From: Albidovulum sp.
GTDB taxonomy: Bacteria > Pseudomonadota > Alphaproteobacteria > Rhodobacterales > Rhodobacteraceae
Length of the DNA: 64,000 nucleotides
NCBI GenBank assembly: GCA_028823855.1
Contig: JAPPFL010000027.1
Span: 15,952-79,951, forward strand
Direction of reading: 5' to 3'
This document shows, piece after piece, positions 36,929 through 47,453 of this stretch. The notes beneath the pieces are model-generated. The model was not told where the DNA came from. It made no database searches and was given only the letters and a program-made list of their open reading frames with translations. The stretch's first letter is position 1; each line of letters begins with the position of its first letter. The position numbers were made by a program, and so were the translations under genes.

Positions 36929-38542
36929 TTAGTTGGCTTGGCGGCGAGCAAATGCCGGCACGTCGCGCAATTCATCGAATTCTTCGTCGACCCCTTCTCC
37001 GCGAAGAGAAGGCTGAATAGCGCGAACTCCGCTGTTTGAAGAAATCGCCTGGGACGAACTGTCGGCGAATTTTTTCAGGAAGCCCGCGATCTTTAGCGGA
37101 GTGGAGGGCTTCTCCTTTCTTTGAGGCGTATCTTCCGCTCCTCGCGTTGCCATCCATTCAGAATCTTCGGCTCTTTTCGCCGAGGGCTGCGAGGGAACCG
37201 TCCTGATTGGCTTTGGCGCAACGAATTCCCTATATCTTGTGTCGGGAGAAGGTTCTTGAGCAAAATTATCCCAATTCTCCTGCGTTTCGCCGTCAAATTC
37301 TTGCGCCGGTTCCTGAGATGCCTGGGTTTCCGGCCAAAAAGAATGGTCGGCTTCTCGATCAACCGGTTCGACGGCGTGCGTCTGGAAACCGTTTATCTGA
37401 GTTTCCGATTCGTCTTGCGCACTTTCGCCGGAGTCACCGGCCGCATCCGAATACTCGGCGGAGTTGTTTTCAAAAAAATCGCCTTCGGCTGCGAGGCCTG
37501 CCGCCGCCTGTTGCAGCGGCTCAATTTCGCCGGTGAATATTTCGTCCGTGAGTTCTCGCGGCCTCGAAACCGGTCCCATTCCCGTCGCCATGATCGAAAC
37601 TCGAACTACGCCTTCAAGTTCCGGATCGATCGACGACCCGACGATGACATTTGCGTCCTCGTCGACGTTTTCGCGAACAGTGGAGGCCGCCATGTCGAGA
37701 TCGAACAGCGTCAGGTCGGACCCGCCAATTATGTTGATCAGAATTCCCTTGGCGTCCTTTAAACTGGTGAAGCCCAGCAGCCGGTTTTGCATCGCTTCGT
37801 TAGCCGCAACCGACGCTCGCTTTTTCCTGTCTCCGTCCGACTGGCCGCATCCCATCATCGCATTGCCCATCTCAAGCATAATCGTCTTGACATCGGCAAA
37901 ATCTAAATTGATCAGCCCCGGCTGGACGATGAGATCCGTGATGCCCTTTACGCCGTCGAAAAGTACTTCATCTGCTTTTTCGAATGCGTCTTTCGTCGTC
38001 GTGTCTTCTTTCGTAACCATGAACAGGTTGTCGTTCGGAACAACGATCAGGGTATGAACATTGGCTTCAAGCGCTTCAATCCCCTTCTCAGCGGCCTTCA
38101 TGCGCTTAGTTCCTTCGAACTTAAAGGGCTTGGTGACGACGCCGACAGTAAGAATTCCCTTGTCGCGAGCAACTTTCGCAATGACGGGCGCGGCGCCAGT
38201 TCCCGTTCCGCCGCCCATGCCGGCGGTAACGAAGCACATGTGGGAATCGTTCAGGCTGTTTTCGATATCCTCTCGGCTTTCCTCCGCCGCCTCGGCTCCG
38301 ACTGAAGGATTGGAGCCCGCGCCAAGTCCCTGCGTTGTTTTCTGGCCAAGCTGAATCTTGATCTCGGAATTCGAGAATTCCAGAGACTGCGCATCGGTGT
38401 TGGCGACAATGAAATTGGCTCCTTTCAGGTTTTTAGCGATCATGTTGTTGACGGCATTGCAGCCAGCACCGCCCACTCCAAAAACCGTAATCTTGGGTTC
38501 AAGATTTTCGTGCTCGGGTATCCGTAACGTAGATATGGTCAT
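36929..38542 (-). CDS. ftsZ: Cell division protein FtsZ
   Basis: Tubulin-like GTPase of about 537 residues. The N-terminal part has TVFGVGGAGCNAVNNM and the GTP signature GGGTGTGAAP; the T7 loop is seen at VQPGLINLDFADVK. The C-terminus ends in DVPAFARRQAN, the conserved peptide that binds FtsA. Between them lies a long acidic, Glu/Asp/Gln-rich linker of about 200 residues, as in other alphaproteobacteria. I use the ATG at 38542, after AGGAG; an earlier start at 38584 adds 14 residues not seen in the family. It lies 152 bases after ftsA, so its own promoter is likely. Confidence 0.96.
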   Translation of the reverse strand: MTISTLRIPEHENLEPKITVFGVGGAGCNAVNNMIAKNLKGANFIVANTDAQSLEFSNSEIKIQLGQKTTQGLGAGSNPSVGAEAAEESREDIENSLNDSHMCFVTAGMGGGTGTGAAPVIAKVARDKGILTVGVVTKPFKFEGTKRMKAAEKGIEALEANVHTLIVVPNDNLFMVTKEDTTTKDAFEKADEVLFDGVKGITDLIVQPGLINLDFADVKTIMLEMGNAMMGCGQSDGDRKKRASVAANEAMQNRLLGFTSLKDAKGILINIIGGSDLTLFDLDMAASTVRENVDEDANVIVGSSIDPELEGVVRVSIMATGMGPVSRPRELTDEIFTGEIEPLQQAAAGLAAEGDFFENNSAEYSDAAGDSGESAQDESETQINGFQTHAVEPVDREADHSFWPETQASQEPAQEFDGETQENWDNFAQEPSPDTRYREFVAPKPIRTVPSQPSAKRAEDSEWMATRGAEDTPQRKEKPSTPLKIAGFLKKFADSSSQAISSNSGVRAIQPSLRGEGVDEEFDELRDVPAFARRQAN

Positions 38543-38694
38543 TGCTCCTGCTCGATCCTGCTGTATTCGATGGCTTGTCACCATTCTGATTCGACGACGT
38601 TAAAACATTTTTACGAGAAAAGCACTTTTTATTTGCGATCAATCGGTTGGATTCCTGGCTTGTTGCACAAACTCCATATGTTCGGCCGCGATCG

Positions 38695-40059
38695 TTACCA
38701 TTTGTGCCGAAACCACCTAAAGGCTCGTTTCAACGATGAGCCCTCGGCGATTTCGCTCGGCGTCCTAAAGTCCCATAATTCATCGTCCGGCTGCGCTGCG
38801 TACAAGCATAGCCCGACAGAGGCCGAAAATTGCGGATCCGTCATCAATTGGGGAAGCCCGCGGACACGAATTGGAAGCCCGAAGCGAATATGCTTTCCTA
38901 GTATCCGCTTCGCCAACTCATCCAGCCCCCGAATTACGCTGCACCCGCCGGTCAATACGATTCTATTTCCCGGCAACTGGTCAAACCCTGCTTCGCGTAG
39001 CTTTGAACGTATGATCTCCAGAATTTCTTCCGCACGAGGTCGCATCACTCCGATCAACTCGGTTCGCGTCGCCTTGTAAATCTCGTGGTCCAGGCCTTCC
39101 GTGCTTTTACCGCTTCCGAATGCGCAAATGTTCCAGTCGTCCCTTTGGGTTGCTACGACCCCCCCATTGACTGTCTTTATCTTTTCCGCTTCGCGGAATG
39201 AAACGCCGAAAATCTGGCTAATGTCGGTTGTGATAGTTCGCCCGCCAATCGGTACGGTTTCCGCAAATATCATGTGTTTTTTGAAGAAGATCGAAATACT
39301 TGTGGTTCCGCCGCCAATGTCCACGCAGGCACCACCGATCTCCTGTTCGTCTTCAACGAGGCATGCAAGGCCCGACATGTAGGCCGACGTGGTGATACCG
39401 GCCAAATTCACGTTGCAGCGATCTAAGCAACCGATAATGTTGTCGAATGCCATTTTGTCGACCGAAAGTAGATGCATGTCGACATCGAGGCTGTTTCCCA
39501 ACAAATTCCTTGGATCGTTAAGCGAAACACGATGGTCGACTCCAAAATTCACTGGCTGGGCGTGAAGGAGTTCGCGATTGGAGGCGAACTCGGGTATTTC
39601 GCAAGATGCCAGCACCCTCGCCACGTCCGTTTCGTCAACAGGTTTATCGATCAATCCGATCCGCCCCGATGCCAGTTCCGACTTCGGACGGGCTCCGGAA
39701 AAGCACACGACGACATGATCCACATTCCGCTTCGCGATTTGCTGGGCGCGAGTAAAGACCGTCGATATGGCGTGATTGGTATCGGCAACCGTTTCGACTT
39801 CGCCAAATTTCACGCCGCGCGACTCGGTAACGTGGGCGCCGACTATTTTAAAATTCAATTGCCCTTTGAACGAAATAACTCGATCGTCTTCGTGTTTCGG
39901 CTTGTCGTCGAATTCGACGATCATGCACGCGATCTTGGTTGATCCAATATCGAGAACTGCGATAATGCGTCGCTGCAGCGCCGTTTTCCTATTCGCGCGC
40001 ATCGCTCTTTGCTTTTGCAGCGTCTCTTCTATCGAAAACTTGCTTTCCGATTTCCGCAT
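38695..40059 (-). CDS. ftsA: Cell division protein FtsA
   Basis: Actin-fold membrane tether of FtsZ, 454 residues. Phosphate 1 loop VLDIGSTKIACMIVE near residue 35, phosphate 2 GGACVDIGGGTTSISIFF, adenosine loop NRIVLTGGCSVIRGLDELA. The C-terminal end, LKRAFRWFRHKW, is an amphipathic helix for the membrane. The start ATG lies three bases after the ftsQ stop and is preceded by GGGAG within ftsQ. The 20-odd basic residues before the fold are longer than in enterobacteria. Confidence 0.95.
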   Translation of the reverse strand: MRKSESKFSIEETLQKQRAMRANRKTALQRRIIAVLDIGSTKIACMIVEFDDKPKHEDDRVISFKGQLNFKIVGAHVTESRGVKFGEVETVADTNHAISTVFTRAQQIAKRNVDHVVVCFSGARPKSELASGRIGLIDKPVDETDVARVLASCEIPEFASNRELLHAQPVNFGVDHRVSLNDPRNLLGNSLDVDMHLLSVDKMAFDNIIGCLDRCNVNLAGITTSAYMSGLACLVEDEQEIGGACVDIGGGTTSISIFFKKHMIFAETVPIGGRTITTDISQIFGVSFREAEKIKTVNGGVVATQRDDWNICAFGSGKSTEGLDHEIYKATRTELIGVMRPRAEEILEIIRSKLREAGFDQLPGNRIVLTGGCSVIRGLDELAKRILGKHIRFGLPIRVRGLPQLMTDPQFSASVGLCLYAAQPDDELWDFRTPSEIAEGSSLKRAFRWFRHKW

Positions 40060-40062
40060 AAC

Positions 40063-40902
40063 TCAGATTTCTCCCGGTTTTGGCTCGCGAAGGCGAACCG
40101 TGGGTCTTTCCGCGATACGCAAATCAAAATACTCGAAATCCTTTTGGAACACCTGTTCCGCAGCATCCCAGACAATCAGCTTTTCCATTGCCTCAACGGC
40201 GCCTTGCTCCGGCAGTAGAATCTTTCTTCCGCCTTCAAGTTCCAAATTCCAGCGCCGCTTGCCAATTCGCACGAGACCTCTGATTTCGTTTTCCAATGGC
40301 TTTGCCACGCGAAATATCTCAAGAGATTCGACGACCGCGTTTTTGGCACCTTCACCGGCTATCAGGCCAAGATCGATGCGCTCGGCCCTTGACGAAATGG
40401 AACCGACTCGACCGCCATATGAGTCGACCAATTCAAGCCGTCTTCCGTTGCGCCAGACAGACACCGGAGTACGCTCCTCGACAGAGATTTCCAATTCGCC
40501 CTCGTCCGTTACGGAGACCTTGGCGTCGACGATCCCGTCAAGGGATGCGATTCTGTTCCGGACCGCTTCCAAGTCGATATCGAGAACGCTAACCGGAAGA
40601 TCTATATCGGCAGCTGCCCTAATGGCGCCTTCCAGCTCAGAAAATGAGGATTTGACTTTGATCCGGGTCAGCATGAATGGGTGGCGATTCGCCATCGATT
40701 GCGCCTGAAATTCAAACCAATCCTCGACTTGATCCAATTCGCCCTGGTATGCATTCTTCAAGAATACCGACGCTGCCAGCAGGACAAGGATTCCCAAGAA
40801 TGCGATCCGAAATCGGCTTTTTCTGGAAAGGCGAGCGCGCCGCGCCGGGAACAGGGCCGCGCCCACCTCGGTGCGTCGATTTGGTTCAGTCAACGTCCGC
40901 AT
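40063..40902 (-). CDS. ftsQ: Cell division protein FtsQ
   Basis: Bitopic divisome protein of about 279 residues: basic cytoplasmic tail, one membrane helix (IAFLGILVLLAASVFL), a POTRA-like region around FMLTRIKVKSSFSELEGAIR, and the FtsQ domain with VSVTDEGELEISVEERTPVS. It bridges early and late division proteins with FtsL. The ATG at 40902 overlaps the ddl stop by 13 bases; a start at 40929 is also open. Confidence 0.9.
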   Translation of the reverse strand: MRTLTEPNRRTEVGAALFPARRARLSRKSRFRIAFLGILVLLAASVFLKNAYQGELDQVEDWFEFQAQSMANRHPFMLTRIKVKSSFSELEGAIRAAADIDLPVSVLDIDLEAVRNRIASLDGIVDAKVSVTDEGELEISVEERTPVSVWRNGRRLELVDSYGGRVGSISSRAERIDLGLIAGEGAKNAVVESLEIFRVAKPLENEIRGLVRIGKRRWNLELEGGRKILLPEQGAVEAMEKLIVWDAAEQVFQKDFEYFDLRIAERPTVRLREPKPGEI

Positions 40903-41810
40903 GTCGCGTCCTCGACCAATTTTCGGCACAATGTATCGAATTCTACGCCGCAGGCCGCCGCCTGTTCCGGCGAAAGCGATGTCGGGGTCATTCCAGGCTG
41001 TGTGTTGGTTTCAAGAATGAACAGGCCATCGACGCCCAGCCTGTCATCCCAGCGAAAATCGCTCCGGCTCAATCCTCGGCATCCTAGAACTCGATGGGCG
41101 CGAAGCGCGTAGTCGAGGCTCGCCTCGAAGACCGCGCTCGGAATATTCGCGGGAACGATATGGCGGGAACCGCCGGGATCATACTTCGCCTTGTAGTCAT
41201 ACCACGATCGGTGCGTGCGGATGTCCGTAACGGTAAGCGGTTCGTCCAGCATAACGCTGACCGTCAATTCCCGCCCTGGGACGAATCGTTCTACCATAAC
41301 GACTTCAGATGTGATTTCGTCCAGGCATTTCGGGATCTCCGAGCGGTCGCGAACTATGGAGACGCCTACCGACGAGCCCTCATTATTGGGCTTGATGACA
41401 TAGGGGGGATTCATCGGATGCGCGTCCGCCAAATCGCCCACTGAAATCAATCGGCCCTCGGCGCACGGCAATCCTTCGGCAGCGAAGACGGCTTTCGCTC
41501 GCTGCTTATCCATGGCCAATGACGATGCCAGCACGCCGGAATGGGTGTAGGGAATTTTCATCCATTCAAGGATGCCCTGTACGCAGCCGTCCTCCCCCCA
41601 GCGGCCGTGGAGCGCATTGAATACGATGTCGGGTTCGAGAGTCTCGAGCCGTGACGATAAATCCGTCCCGGCATCGATCTCGACAACGCCGAATCCCTCA
41701 TTTCTTAGCGCAGCGGCGCACTCCTTTCCAGAAACGAGCGACACGTCCCTTTCGGACGACGGCCCGCCCTTGAGCACCGCGACGCGGATACCGGAAGGCC
41801 TGCTCGACAT
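40890..41810 (-). CDS. ddlB: D-alanine--D-alanine ligase
   Basis: ATP-grasp ligase of 306 residues that makes the D-Ala-D-Ala dipeptide of peptidoglycan. Family signs are VLKGGPSSERDVSLVSG, FNALHGRWGEDGCVQG, the ATP-binding PPYVIKPNNEGSSVGV, and the metal-binding end ILETNTQPGMTPTSL. GGAG precedes the ATG by 6 bases. Position between murB and ftsQ is the standard dcw place for ddlB. Confidence 0.95.
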   Translation of the reverse strand: MSSRPSGIRVAVLKGGPSSERDVSLVSGKECAAALRNEGFGVVEIDAGTDLSSRLETLEPDIVFNALHGRWGEDGCVQGILEWMKIPYTHSGVLASSLAMDKQRAKAVFAAEGLPCAEGRLISVGDLADAHPMNPPYVIKPNNEGSSVGVSIVRDRSEIPKCLDEITSEVVMVERFVPGRELTVSVMLDEPLTVTDIRTHRSWYDYKAKYDPGGSRHIVPANIPSAVFEASLDYALRAHRVLGCRGLSRSDFRWDDRLGVDGLFILETNTQPGMTPTSLSPEQAAACGVEFDTLCRKLVEDATCGR

Positions 41811-41835
41811 TCCTCACTCCGCTTGCCCTTAGCTA

Positions 41836-42807
41836 CTAGACGCAGGGCTTCTTTTTTCCAGGGCCATGTTCTCCGACCCTTACAACCTCATAACTTAGCG
41901 CAATTCCCGTTTTTAGCAAGACTTTTTTTCTAGCCTCTTCCGCCAGGCATTCCAAGTCGAAAGCGGAAGCGCTGCCATCGTTGATCAAAAAATTCGAATG
42001 CAGTTCGGAAATGCGTGCGCCGCCCCGAACGGCGCCGCGCATTCCGACTTGGTCAATCAGCTTCCAGGCTTTGCCTTCGTGGCATTCGCCTTCCGCGCCG
42101 GACGAGGAATGACCCACTGGATTACGGAATATGGAACCCGCCGTCATTTCTCCCGACGGCTGCGTAGAATTGCGCCGCTCGATTTGCCTAGCCATCAATT
42201 CGTGCAACCGTCCGGGGTCGGCGCGACTTCCTTTGAATTTGGCTTCAACTATTATGGCGCCGCCGGGCAACTGGCTGCTTCGATAGGCGAATCCGATTTC
42301 GCGCTTTGTCAAGGTTTCGATTCTTCCGTCTCGGGTAACAATCCGCGCTTCCTGAAAATTGTCCTCGACATAGGATCCGTAGCAACCCGCGTTCATGCGA
42401 ACTGCGCCGCCAACCGTACCCGGGATCGTTCGCAGAAACGTCAAGTCGATTCCTCTGCCCGCCGATTCGGAGGCAAGCCGCGCAACTCGCGTTGCTGCTC
42501 CGGCCGAGACAGTATCGCCCGAGAAGGCAATATTTGCGAATTTATGCCCGAGCCTTACGACCACCGCGCGAAGGCCGCCGTCGCGAACTATCAGATTCGA
42601 GCCTGCACCGAGAGGATAGGCGTTCATGGAGCCAGGCAAATTCCGCATGAATTTGGCCAAGTCCTCGACGCTTGCCGGCTTGAAGAGCCAGTCCGCGGGA
42701 CCTCCGACCTTAAGCCAAGTATAGTCCGCGAGGTTCGCGTTGCGTGTTAGTGTACCCTCGGGCGCAGGCAGGTCGGACATCGGACCGGAATCAATTCGAC
42801 GTTCCAT
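41836..42807 (-). CDS. murB: UDP-N-acetylenolpyruvoylglucosamine reductase
   Basis: FAD-dependent reductase completing UDP-MurNAc, about 323 residues. FAD-binding motifs: YTWLKVGGPADWLFKP, PLGAGSNLIVRDGG and IPGTVGGAVRMNAGCYG; the catalytic serine lies in the short AGSIFRNP segment, as in type II MurB enzymes lacking the long insertion. I choose the ATG at 42807, 11 bases after the murC stop; earlier in-frame starts up to 42894 lie within murC. Confidence 0.93.
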   Translation of the reverse strand: MERRIDSGPMSDLPAPEGTLTRNANLADYTWLKVGGPADWLFKPASVEDLAKFMRNLPGSMNAYPLGAGSNLIVRDGGLRAVVVRLGHKFANIAFSGDTVSAGAATRVARLASESAGRGIDLTFLRTIPGTVGGAVRMNAGCYGSYVEDNFQEARIVTRDGRIETLTKREIGFAYRSSQLPGGAIIVEAKFKGSRADPGRLHELMARQIERRNSTQPSGEMTAGSIFRNPVGHSSSGAEGECHEGKAWKLIDQVGMRGAVRGGARISELHSNFLINDGSASAFDLECLAEEARKKVLLKTGIALSYEVVRVGEHGPGKKKPCV

Positions 42808-42817
42808 TGAATATGCC

Positions 42818-44218
42818 TTACGCTGCCGCCAAGCGCGAGGGAAGAGCATTCGCCCATGCTGTGATGGAGCCGGCGCCGAGGCAAAGCACGACATCCCCCG
42901 GCTTCGCCTCTCTCCTTACGAATTCTTCAAGGCATTCCTCGCCGTCAAGCGCAACCGCGTTGCGGTGGCCGTGCCTAATTAGCCCGGCAACCAGAGAATC
43001 TCTGTCGGCTCCCGGAATAGGAGCTTCGCCCGCCGGGTAAACGTCCGCGATTCCAACGTAATCGGCCTCGTTGAAACACATGCAAAAGTCATCGAAAAGG
43101 CTTGCCAACCGAGAAAACCGATGAGGCTGGTGTATTGCGAATACCCGACCGCGGCAGGACTGCCTCGCAGCTTTGATGACGGCCGCTATTTCGACTGGGT
43201 GATGACCATAATCGTCAATTATCGTAATCCCGCCGACCTCTCCCGTTTGCGTAAAGCGACGCCCGACTCCTTCGAAAGAAGCCAAGGCATCCCGAATCAA
43301 TTTTCGGCTCATTCCCAGATGCCTCGCGACCGCTACGGCCGCAAGTGAATTGGCGACATTGTGGTCGCCCGGCATGGGAAGCGAACAGTCGTCGATGCGC
43401 AGCATTTCCGAATTCAAAACAACGTCGAATTTCGCGGCGTTCCGGTGGTATCTTATGTTCTCAGCGCGAACATCGGCCAGCTTGTTGAATCCGTAGGTGA
43501 TAATTCGCCGTTCCGTTAACCTGCCTACCATCGCTTGAACTTCCGGATGGTCCGTGCAGCAAACAGCCACGCCATAAAAGGGAATATTCTCGACGAACAA
43601 ATCGAATGCGGCGCGAATTTCGTCGAAATCCCCGTAGTGGTCCAAATGTTCCGGGTCAATGTTGGTAACGACTCCGATTGTGGCGGGCAGTCGCACGAAC
43701 GATCCGTCGCTTTCGTCTGCTTCGACCACCATCCATTCCCCGCGACCGACGCGCGCGTTCGAACCGTATGCCCTAATGATCCCGCCGTTGACCACCGTAG
43801 GATCGAAACCTCCCTTTTCCAATAGCGTCGCGACGATCGTAGTCGTCGTGGTCTTTCCATGAGTCCCTGCGATTGCGACGTTCGATTTGAGCCGCATTAG
43901 TTCCGCCAGCATCTCGGCTCTTCTAACGATCGGCATTCTGAGCCGTCTCGCGTTTTCAATTTCCGGATTGCCGGGCTTGATGGCCGAGGAAACCACGACA
44001 ACGGCGGCTCCTTCGACATTTTCTTCGCAATGCCCGATCATTATCCTAGCACCTGCAGTCGCAAGACGCTTCGTGTTCCTTGACTCGGCGATATCCGACC
44101 CCTGAATCCCATACCCGATATTCATGAGGACTTCCGCGATACCGGACATGCCGATTCCGCCGATTCCGACAAAGTGGATCGGACCGAGACGATCGGGCAA
44201 TTTGGTGGCGCCGTTCAA
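42818..44218 (-). CDS. murC: UDP-N-acetylmuramate--L-alanine ligase
   Basis: Mur ligase of 466 residues adding the first residue of the stem peptide. The N-terminal dinucleotide-like fold begins [18 protein letters not shown]; the ATP loop is [29 protein letters not shown] and the C-terminal [18 protein letters not shown] are MurC-specific. The first four bases overlap the murG end as ATGA. Confidence 0.96.
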   Translation of the reverse strand: MNGATKLPDRLGPIHFVGIGGIGMSGIAEVLMNIGYGIQGSDIAESRNTKRLATAGARIMIGHCEENVEGAAVVVVSSAIKPGNPEIENARRLRMPIVRRAEMLAELMRLKSNVAIAGTHGKTTTTTIVATLLEKGGFDPTVVNGGIIRAYGSNARVGRGEWMVVEADESDGSFVRLPATIGVVTNIDPEHLDHYGDFDEIRAAFDLFVENIPFYGVAVCCTDHPEVQAMVGRLTERRIITYGFNKLADVRAENIRYHRNAAKFDVVLNSEMLRIDDCSLPMPGDHNVANSLAAVAVARHLGMSRKLIRDALASFEGVGRRFTQTGEVGGITIIDDYGHHPVEIAAVIKAARQSCRGRVFAIHQPHRFSRLASLFDDFCMCFNEADYVGIADVYPAGEAPIPGADRDSLVAGLIRHGHRNAVALDGEECLEEFVRREAKPGDVVLCLGAGSITAWANALPSRLAAA

Positions 44219-45324
44219 GACGATCGCTCCGAATCTGTCGCGGGAAGGACCAGATTAGCTAAATCCATCGCCGCATTCGGTTTGCCGCACTGGCGAGCGG
44301 CTTCCGCCATTTTTTCCGCCAACGGCGCATTCGTCAATATCGCCTCGATTTCCCGAGCGAGTCGTTCCGACGACAGTTCGGACTCGGCGATTAGTACGGC
44401 GGCGCCTTCTTCAACGAGGCTCGTAGCATTCGAAGTCTGATGGTCATTCGCCGCCGCAGCGTACGGCACTAGAATTGAGGGGCGTCCAATAGCGGATATT
44501 TCCGACAACGACGACGCACCAGCTCTAGAGATCACGAGCTGCGCTTCGGCAATCCTTTCTGGAATGTCGTCAAAAAAGCAGGCAACAACCGACTCAACGC
44601 CGGCTCGATTCATATTCGCCTGGGCGGCGCTTTCTTCGCCCTTTCTGGTTTGCAGCGCAATGGAAAGGCGCGATAACAATTCATCCGGAAGATGCCGTAC
44701 GGCTTCCGGAAGGACTTTCGAGAATATTGCGGCGCCCTGGCTGCCGCCGATTGCAAGAATGGAAATTGAACCTTCTCGAGGCGAACGATAGCCGATTTCA
44801 ACTTGCTCGAGCACAGACGACCTCAACGGGTTCCCGACAGTCGTTGATTTTAAAACTCGATTATTTTCCTTTAGAGAAAAACCGGTCGCGACTACGTCTA
44901 CTCGCCGGGCCCAGAACCGGTTTGCACGTCCAAGGACGCTATTTTGTTCGTGAATGGATCGAGGCCGCCTCAATAGCCAAGCGGCCGCCATGGCCGGAAA
45001 GGCCGGATATCCGCCGAATCCGACATAGGCAGTCGGCATGTCTCTAAAAGATCGAATTACTGCGAAGAATATGCCCGTCGCCAGCTTTATCGGCGCCGCG
45101 GTCCTTTCCAGTACGCTGCCTCGACCAATCGTGCCGCTAGCTATCAAATGAGTCTCAACTTCAGGAGGAAAGCCGCTAACGAACCGCAATCCTCTTGAAT
45201 CCGTCCATAATTGAACACTCCAGTTCCGCTCAAGCGCGACCTCTGCCAGCGCTTGCGCAGGAAACATGTGGCCTCCGGTTCCTCCGGCTGCTACAACGAG
45301 CAGCGGCTTTCGCCGAGTGCGCAT
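44215..45324 (-). CDS. murG: UDP-GlcNAc:undecaprenyl-PP-MurNAc-pentapeptide GlcNAc transferase
   Basis: GT28 glycosyltransferase of 369 residues that turns lipid I into lipid II on the inner face of the membrane. The N-terminal G loop [17 protein letters not shown], the second loop [10 protein letters not shown] and the acceptor end [17 protein letters not shown] followed by [17 protein letters not shown] are all present. It starts 31 bases after ftsW. Confidence 0.95.
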   Translation of the reverse strand: MRTRRKPLLVVAAGGTGGHMFPAQALAEVALERNWSVQLWTDSRGLRFVSGFPPEVETHLIASGTIGRGSVLERTAAPIKLATGIFFAVIRSFRDMPTAYVGFGGYPAFPAMAAAWLLRRPRSIHEQNSVLGRANRFWARRVDVVATGFSLKENNRVLKSTTVGNPLRSSVLEQVEIGYRSPREGSISILAIGGSQGAAIFSKVLPEAVRHLPDELLSRLSIALQTRKGEESAAQANMNRAGVESVVACFFDDIPERIAEAQLVISRAGASSLSEISAIGRPSILVPYAAAANDHQTSNATSLVEEGAAVLIAESELSSERLAREIEAILTNAPLAEKMAEAARQCGKPNAAMDLANLVLPATDSERSS

Positions 45325-45355
45325 TCTCTTGATCTCCAGCCTGCAACGACCGAAT

Positions 45356-46510
45356 TCAGACCTTCGTTCCTAGTTGGTTGTTCGACCGCCTGCGCGTGTA
45401 GGCCAAAAGCATTCCAAGCCCTAAGCCAACGGCGATCATCGACGAACCGCCGTAGGAAATAAACGGAAGCGTCATGCCCTTGGCGGGAAGCAGTTTCGCA
45501 GTGACCCCGATATTGATGAACGCTTGAATTCCAAACATCGCCGCGAGGCCGGTCCCGGCCAGCCTTATGAACTTGTCTTGTTCTTTTCGAAGCACAAAGA
45601 GAGCCCGGATTGAAATGAATGCGAACAGCGACAGAAGCAACAGAACAAAAATCAGACCGTATTCTTCCGCAGCGACTGCCATGACCAAATCCGTATGGCT
45701 GTCCGCAAGCACCCATTTCACTTCGCCTTTTCCGAGACCGACGCCGAACAATCCTCCCGCTTGGATTGCCTTAAGCGAGAATTGAATTTGGCTATACGGG
45801 TCCGGCGTATCGCTAATAAACGCTAAAATCCGGGAGGAAAAATGGCTGGATGTAAAAAACGCGACTGTACCCGCCAATACCGTTCCCGCGCCCAAAGCGA
45901 AAAGAAGCAGTATCGACGCGCCGGCAACGAAATAAATTACGCCCCAAGCGAAAATAATCAGTCCTGCCTGACCGAAATCCGGCTGCAGTGCCAAAAGAGT
46001 CGCAATCGAAACGGTCAAGCCTAGCGAAATCATGGTCCCCGGAAACTTCCCCGCATCGTCCTTAAGCGCCAAGAGCCACGCGACGACGACAACGAAACCG
46101 GGTTTTAGAAATTCCGAAGGGTGGAATGTCATCAATCCGGGAAGCGAAAGCCAGCGGACCGCTCCCTTGCCGTGATTGACGCCGAAAAACGGAAGCAGCA
46201 GCACTCCCAGCAGCGCAAGCAAAAATAGTACTATACCGGTTCGGCGAGCATTGTCCGGCGAAAGCACCGAAACGATAACCATCAATGAGAAAGCCATGCA
46301 CCCGAAAATTGCTTGCCTTCCAATGTAGAAATAATTGTCGAGGCCATTCTTGGCTGCCAAGGGCGGCGTCGAAGCAAAACCCATAAGCATGCCAAATACG
46401 ACCAACGTTACTACGGCGAATAGAGTCCAACGGTCGACGGTGCGCCACCAACGCGGAATTACCGGGTCTTGAGGGGGCGAAACCGGCGCCCCATGCATCA
46501 TCATGGTCAT
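45356..46510 (-). CDS. ftsW: SEDS peptidoglycan polymerase FtsW
   Basis: Polytopic SEDS glycosyltransferase of 384 residues, about ten membrane helices. Family segments include FHPSEFLKPGFVVVVAWLLA, LQPDFGQAGLIIFAWG (catalytic-site Asp), a periplasmic loop around DPYSQIQFSLKAIQAGGLFG, ADSHTDLVMAVAAEEYG, and LPFISYGGSSM near the end. With FtsI it makes septal wall. The repeated start codons at 46510 and just after make the exact start uncertain by a few residues. Upstream lies an unusual 943-base gap before murD. Confidence 0.95.
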   Translation of the reverse strand: MTMMMHGAPVSPPQDPVIPRWWRTVDRWTLFAVVTLVVFGMLMGFASTPPLAAKNGLDNYFYIGRQAIFGCMAFSLMVIVSVLSPDNARRTGIVLFLLALLGVLLLPFFGVNHGKGAVRWLSLPGLMTFHPSEFLKPGFVVVVAWLLALKDDAGKFPGTMISLGLTVSIATLLALQPDFGQAGLIIFAWGVIYFVAGASILLLFALGAGTVLAGTVAFFTSSHFSSRILAFISDTPDPYSQIQFSLKAIQAGGLFGVGLGKGEVKWVLADSHTDLVMAVAAEEYGLIFVLLLLSLFAFISIRALFVLRKEQDKFIRLAGTGLAAMFGIQAFINIGVTAKLLPAKGMTLPFISYGGSSMIAVGLGLGMLLAYTRRRSNNQLGTKV

Positions 46511-47453
46511 GTCGATTGCCTGTAATTTGTTAAGTCGATCGGCTCTGCGGACGATTTTGCTCGCAATGAGTTTAACTCATTCCGTTTGATTCTGCAAACA
46601 AAATTGATTAGACCGGCGGCAATTCTGCTAGGCGACCATTCCTTTGATCGGCGGCTGTCGCCGCATCGGGCTTTTGCTGGCATTCCTGCTACGGCGATGT
46701 CGCCTTTCACATTTCTGGCAAACCAATCAGAACAAGCACGCCTAAGTGGCGGGACGGCAAGAGGGCTTCTATAAAACGATTTTCGGAGCCCGTCGGCGTG
46801 CTCGGTCGGATGGGCTCCCAAGGAACTGTTGACGCAACCGCCCTACCCGACGAGAGTTTCGCAAGGCTTCGGGTCGCATTGCCGAGTCGGCGAAGTTGGT
46901 CGACGCGCTAGCGGCGAGGATGCAGGCTCTGGAGGGCGCGGCCGCGAATTCTAGCTTGCGGTTGTCGAATAGCTGGGCGGCGGGATTGAAGAGTAAGCGA
47001 GCGCAAGGCTTGCGCAGGCGGCCGGAACGGTTGGACAATAACGGTTCCGTAGTTGATCACCGTGCCGAATTCGCCCCGGGGCGAGGCGAGACGCATCCGG
47101 AGCACTCTATGACGCTCTTCGATGCCGGCTAGCCTCTCCTCCCAGCTCGCCTAAAAGACTCGGTCCCATCGCCTCCGCCATCCAAGCTGCGGTCAGCCGG
47201 GGCCGCTAGGGTTTCCGACGAGGGCGTGGCACGGCCAAGTCGTGCGCTGGCTCGCGACAATAGCGGCCCGCCGGCGGATACAAGATCCCCGATGCTCGCG
47301 ACCGCCGATCGGGCCGGAATTCGGCAAACGAACATGGGTACAGTAACTTCTCGGCGACTCAGTATCCAAAAACTGCACTTGGCGCATAAATTGACCGGTA
47401 AATCTCCGAAAGCTATGCAATTCGCCGCTGCGCAGCGCGACCCGCGTTCGCGC
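46511..47453. other. Long noncoding gap inside the dcw cluster (ftsW/murD joint)
   Basis: No credible intact gene, although ftsW normally follows murD closely. Between about 46850 and 47300 the DNA looks more GC-rich than its neighbours. A plus-strand frame (about 46860-47132) ending in MTLFDAG faintly recalls the C-terminal end of an exonuclease VII large subunit, with upstream pieces in other frames; I would call this at most a decayed remnant. It may also supply a promoter for ftsW. Confidence 0.45.
46567..46579. promoter_or_regulatory. Perfect palindrome upstream of ftsW
   Basis: TGAGTTTAACTCA, a perfect 13-base palindrome centred 63 bases before the ftsW start, within the gap that should hold an ftsW promoter. 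Candidate operator; no regulator recognised. Confidence 0.25.
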
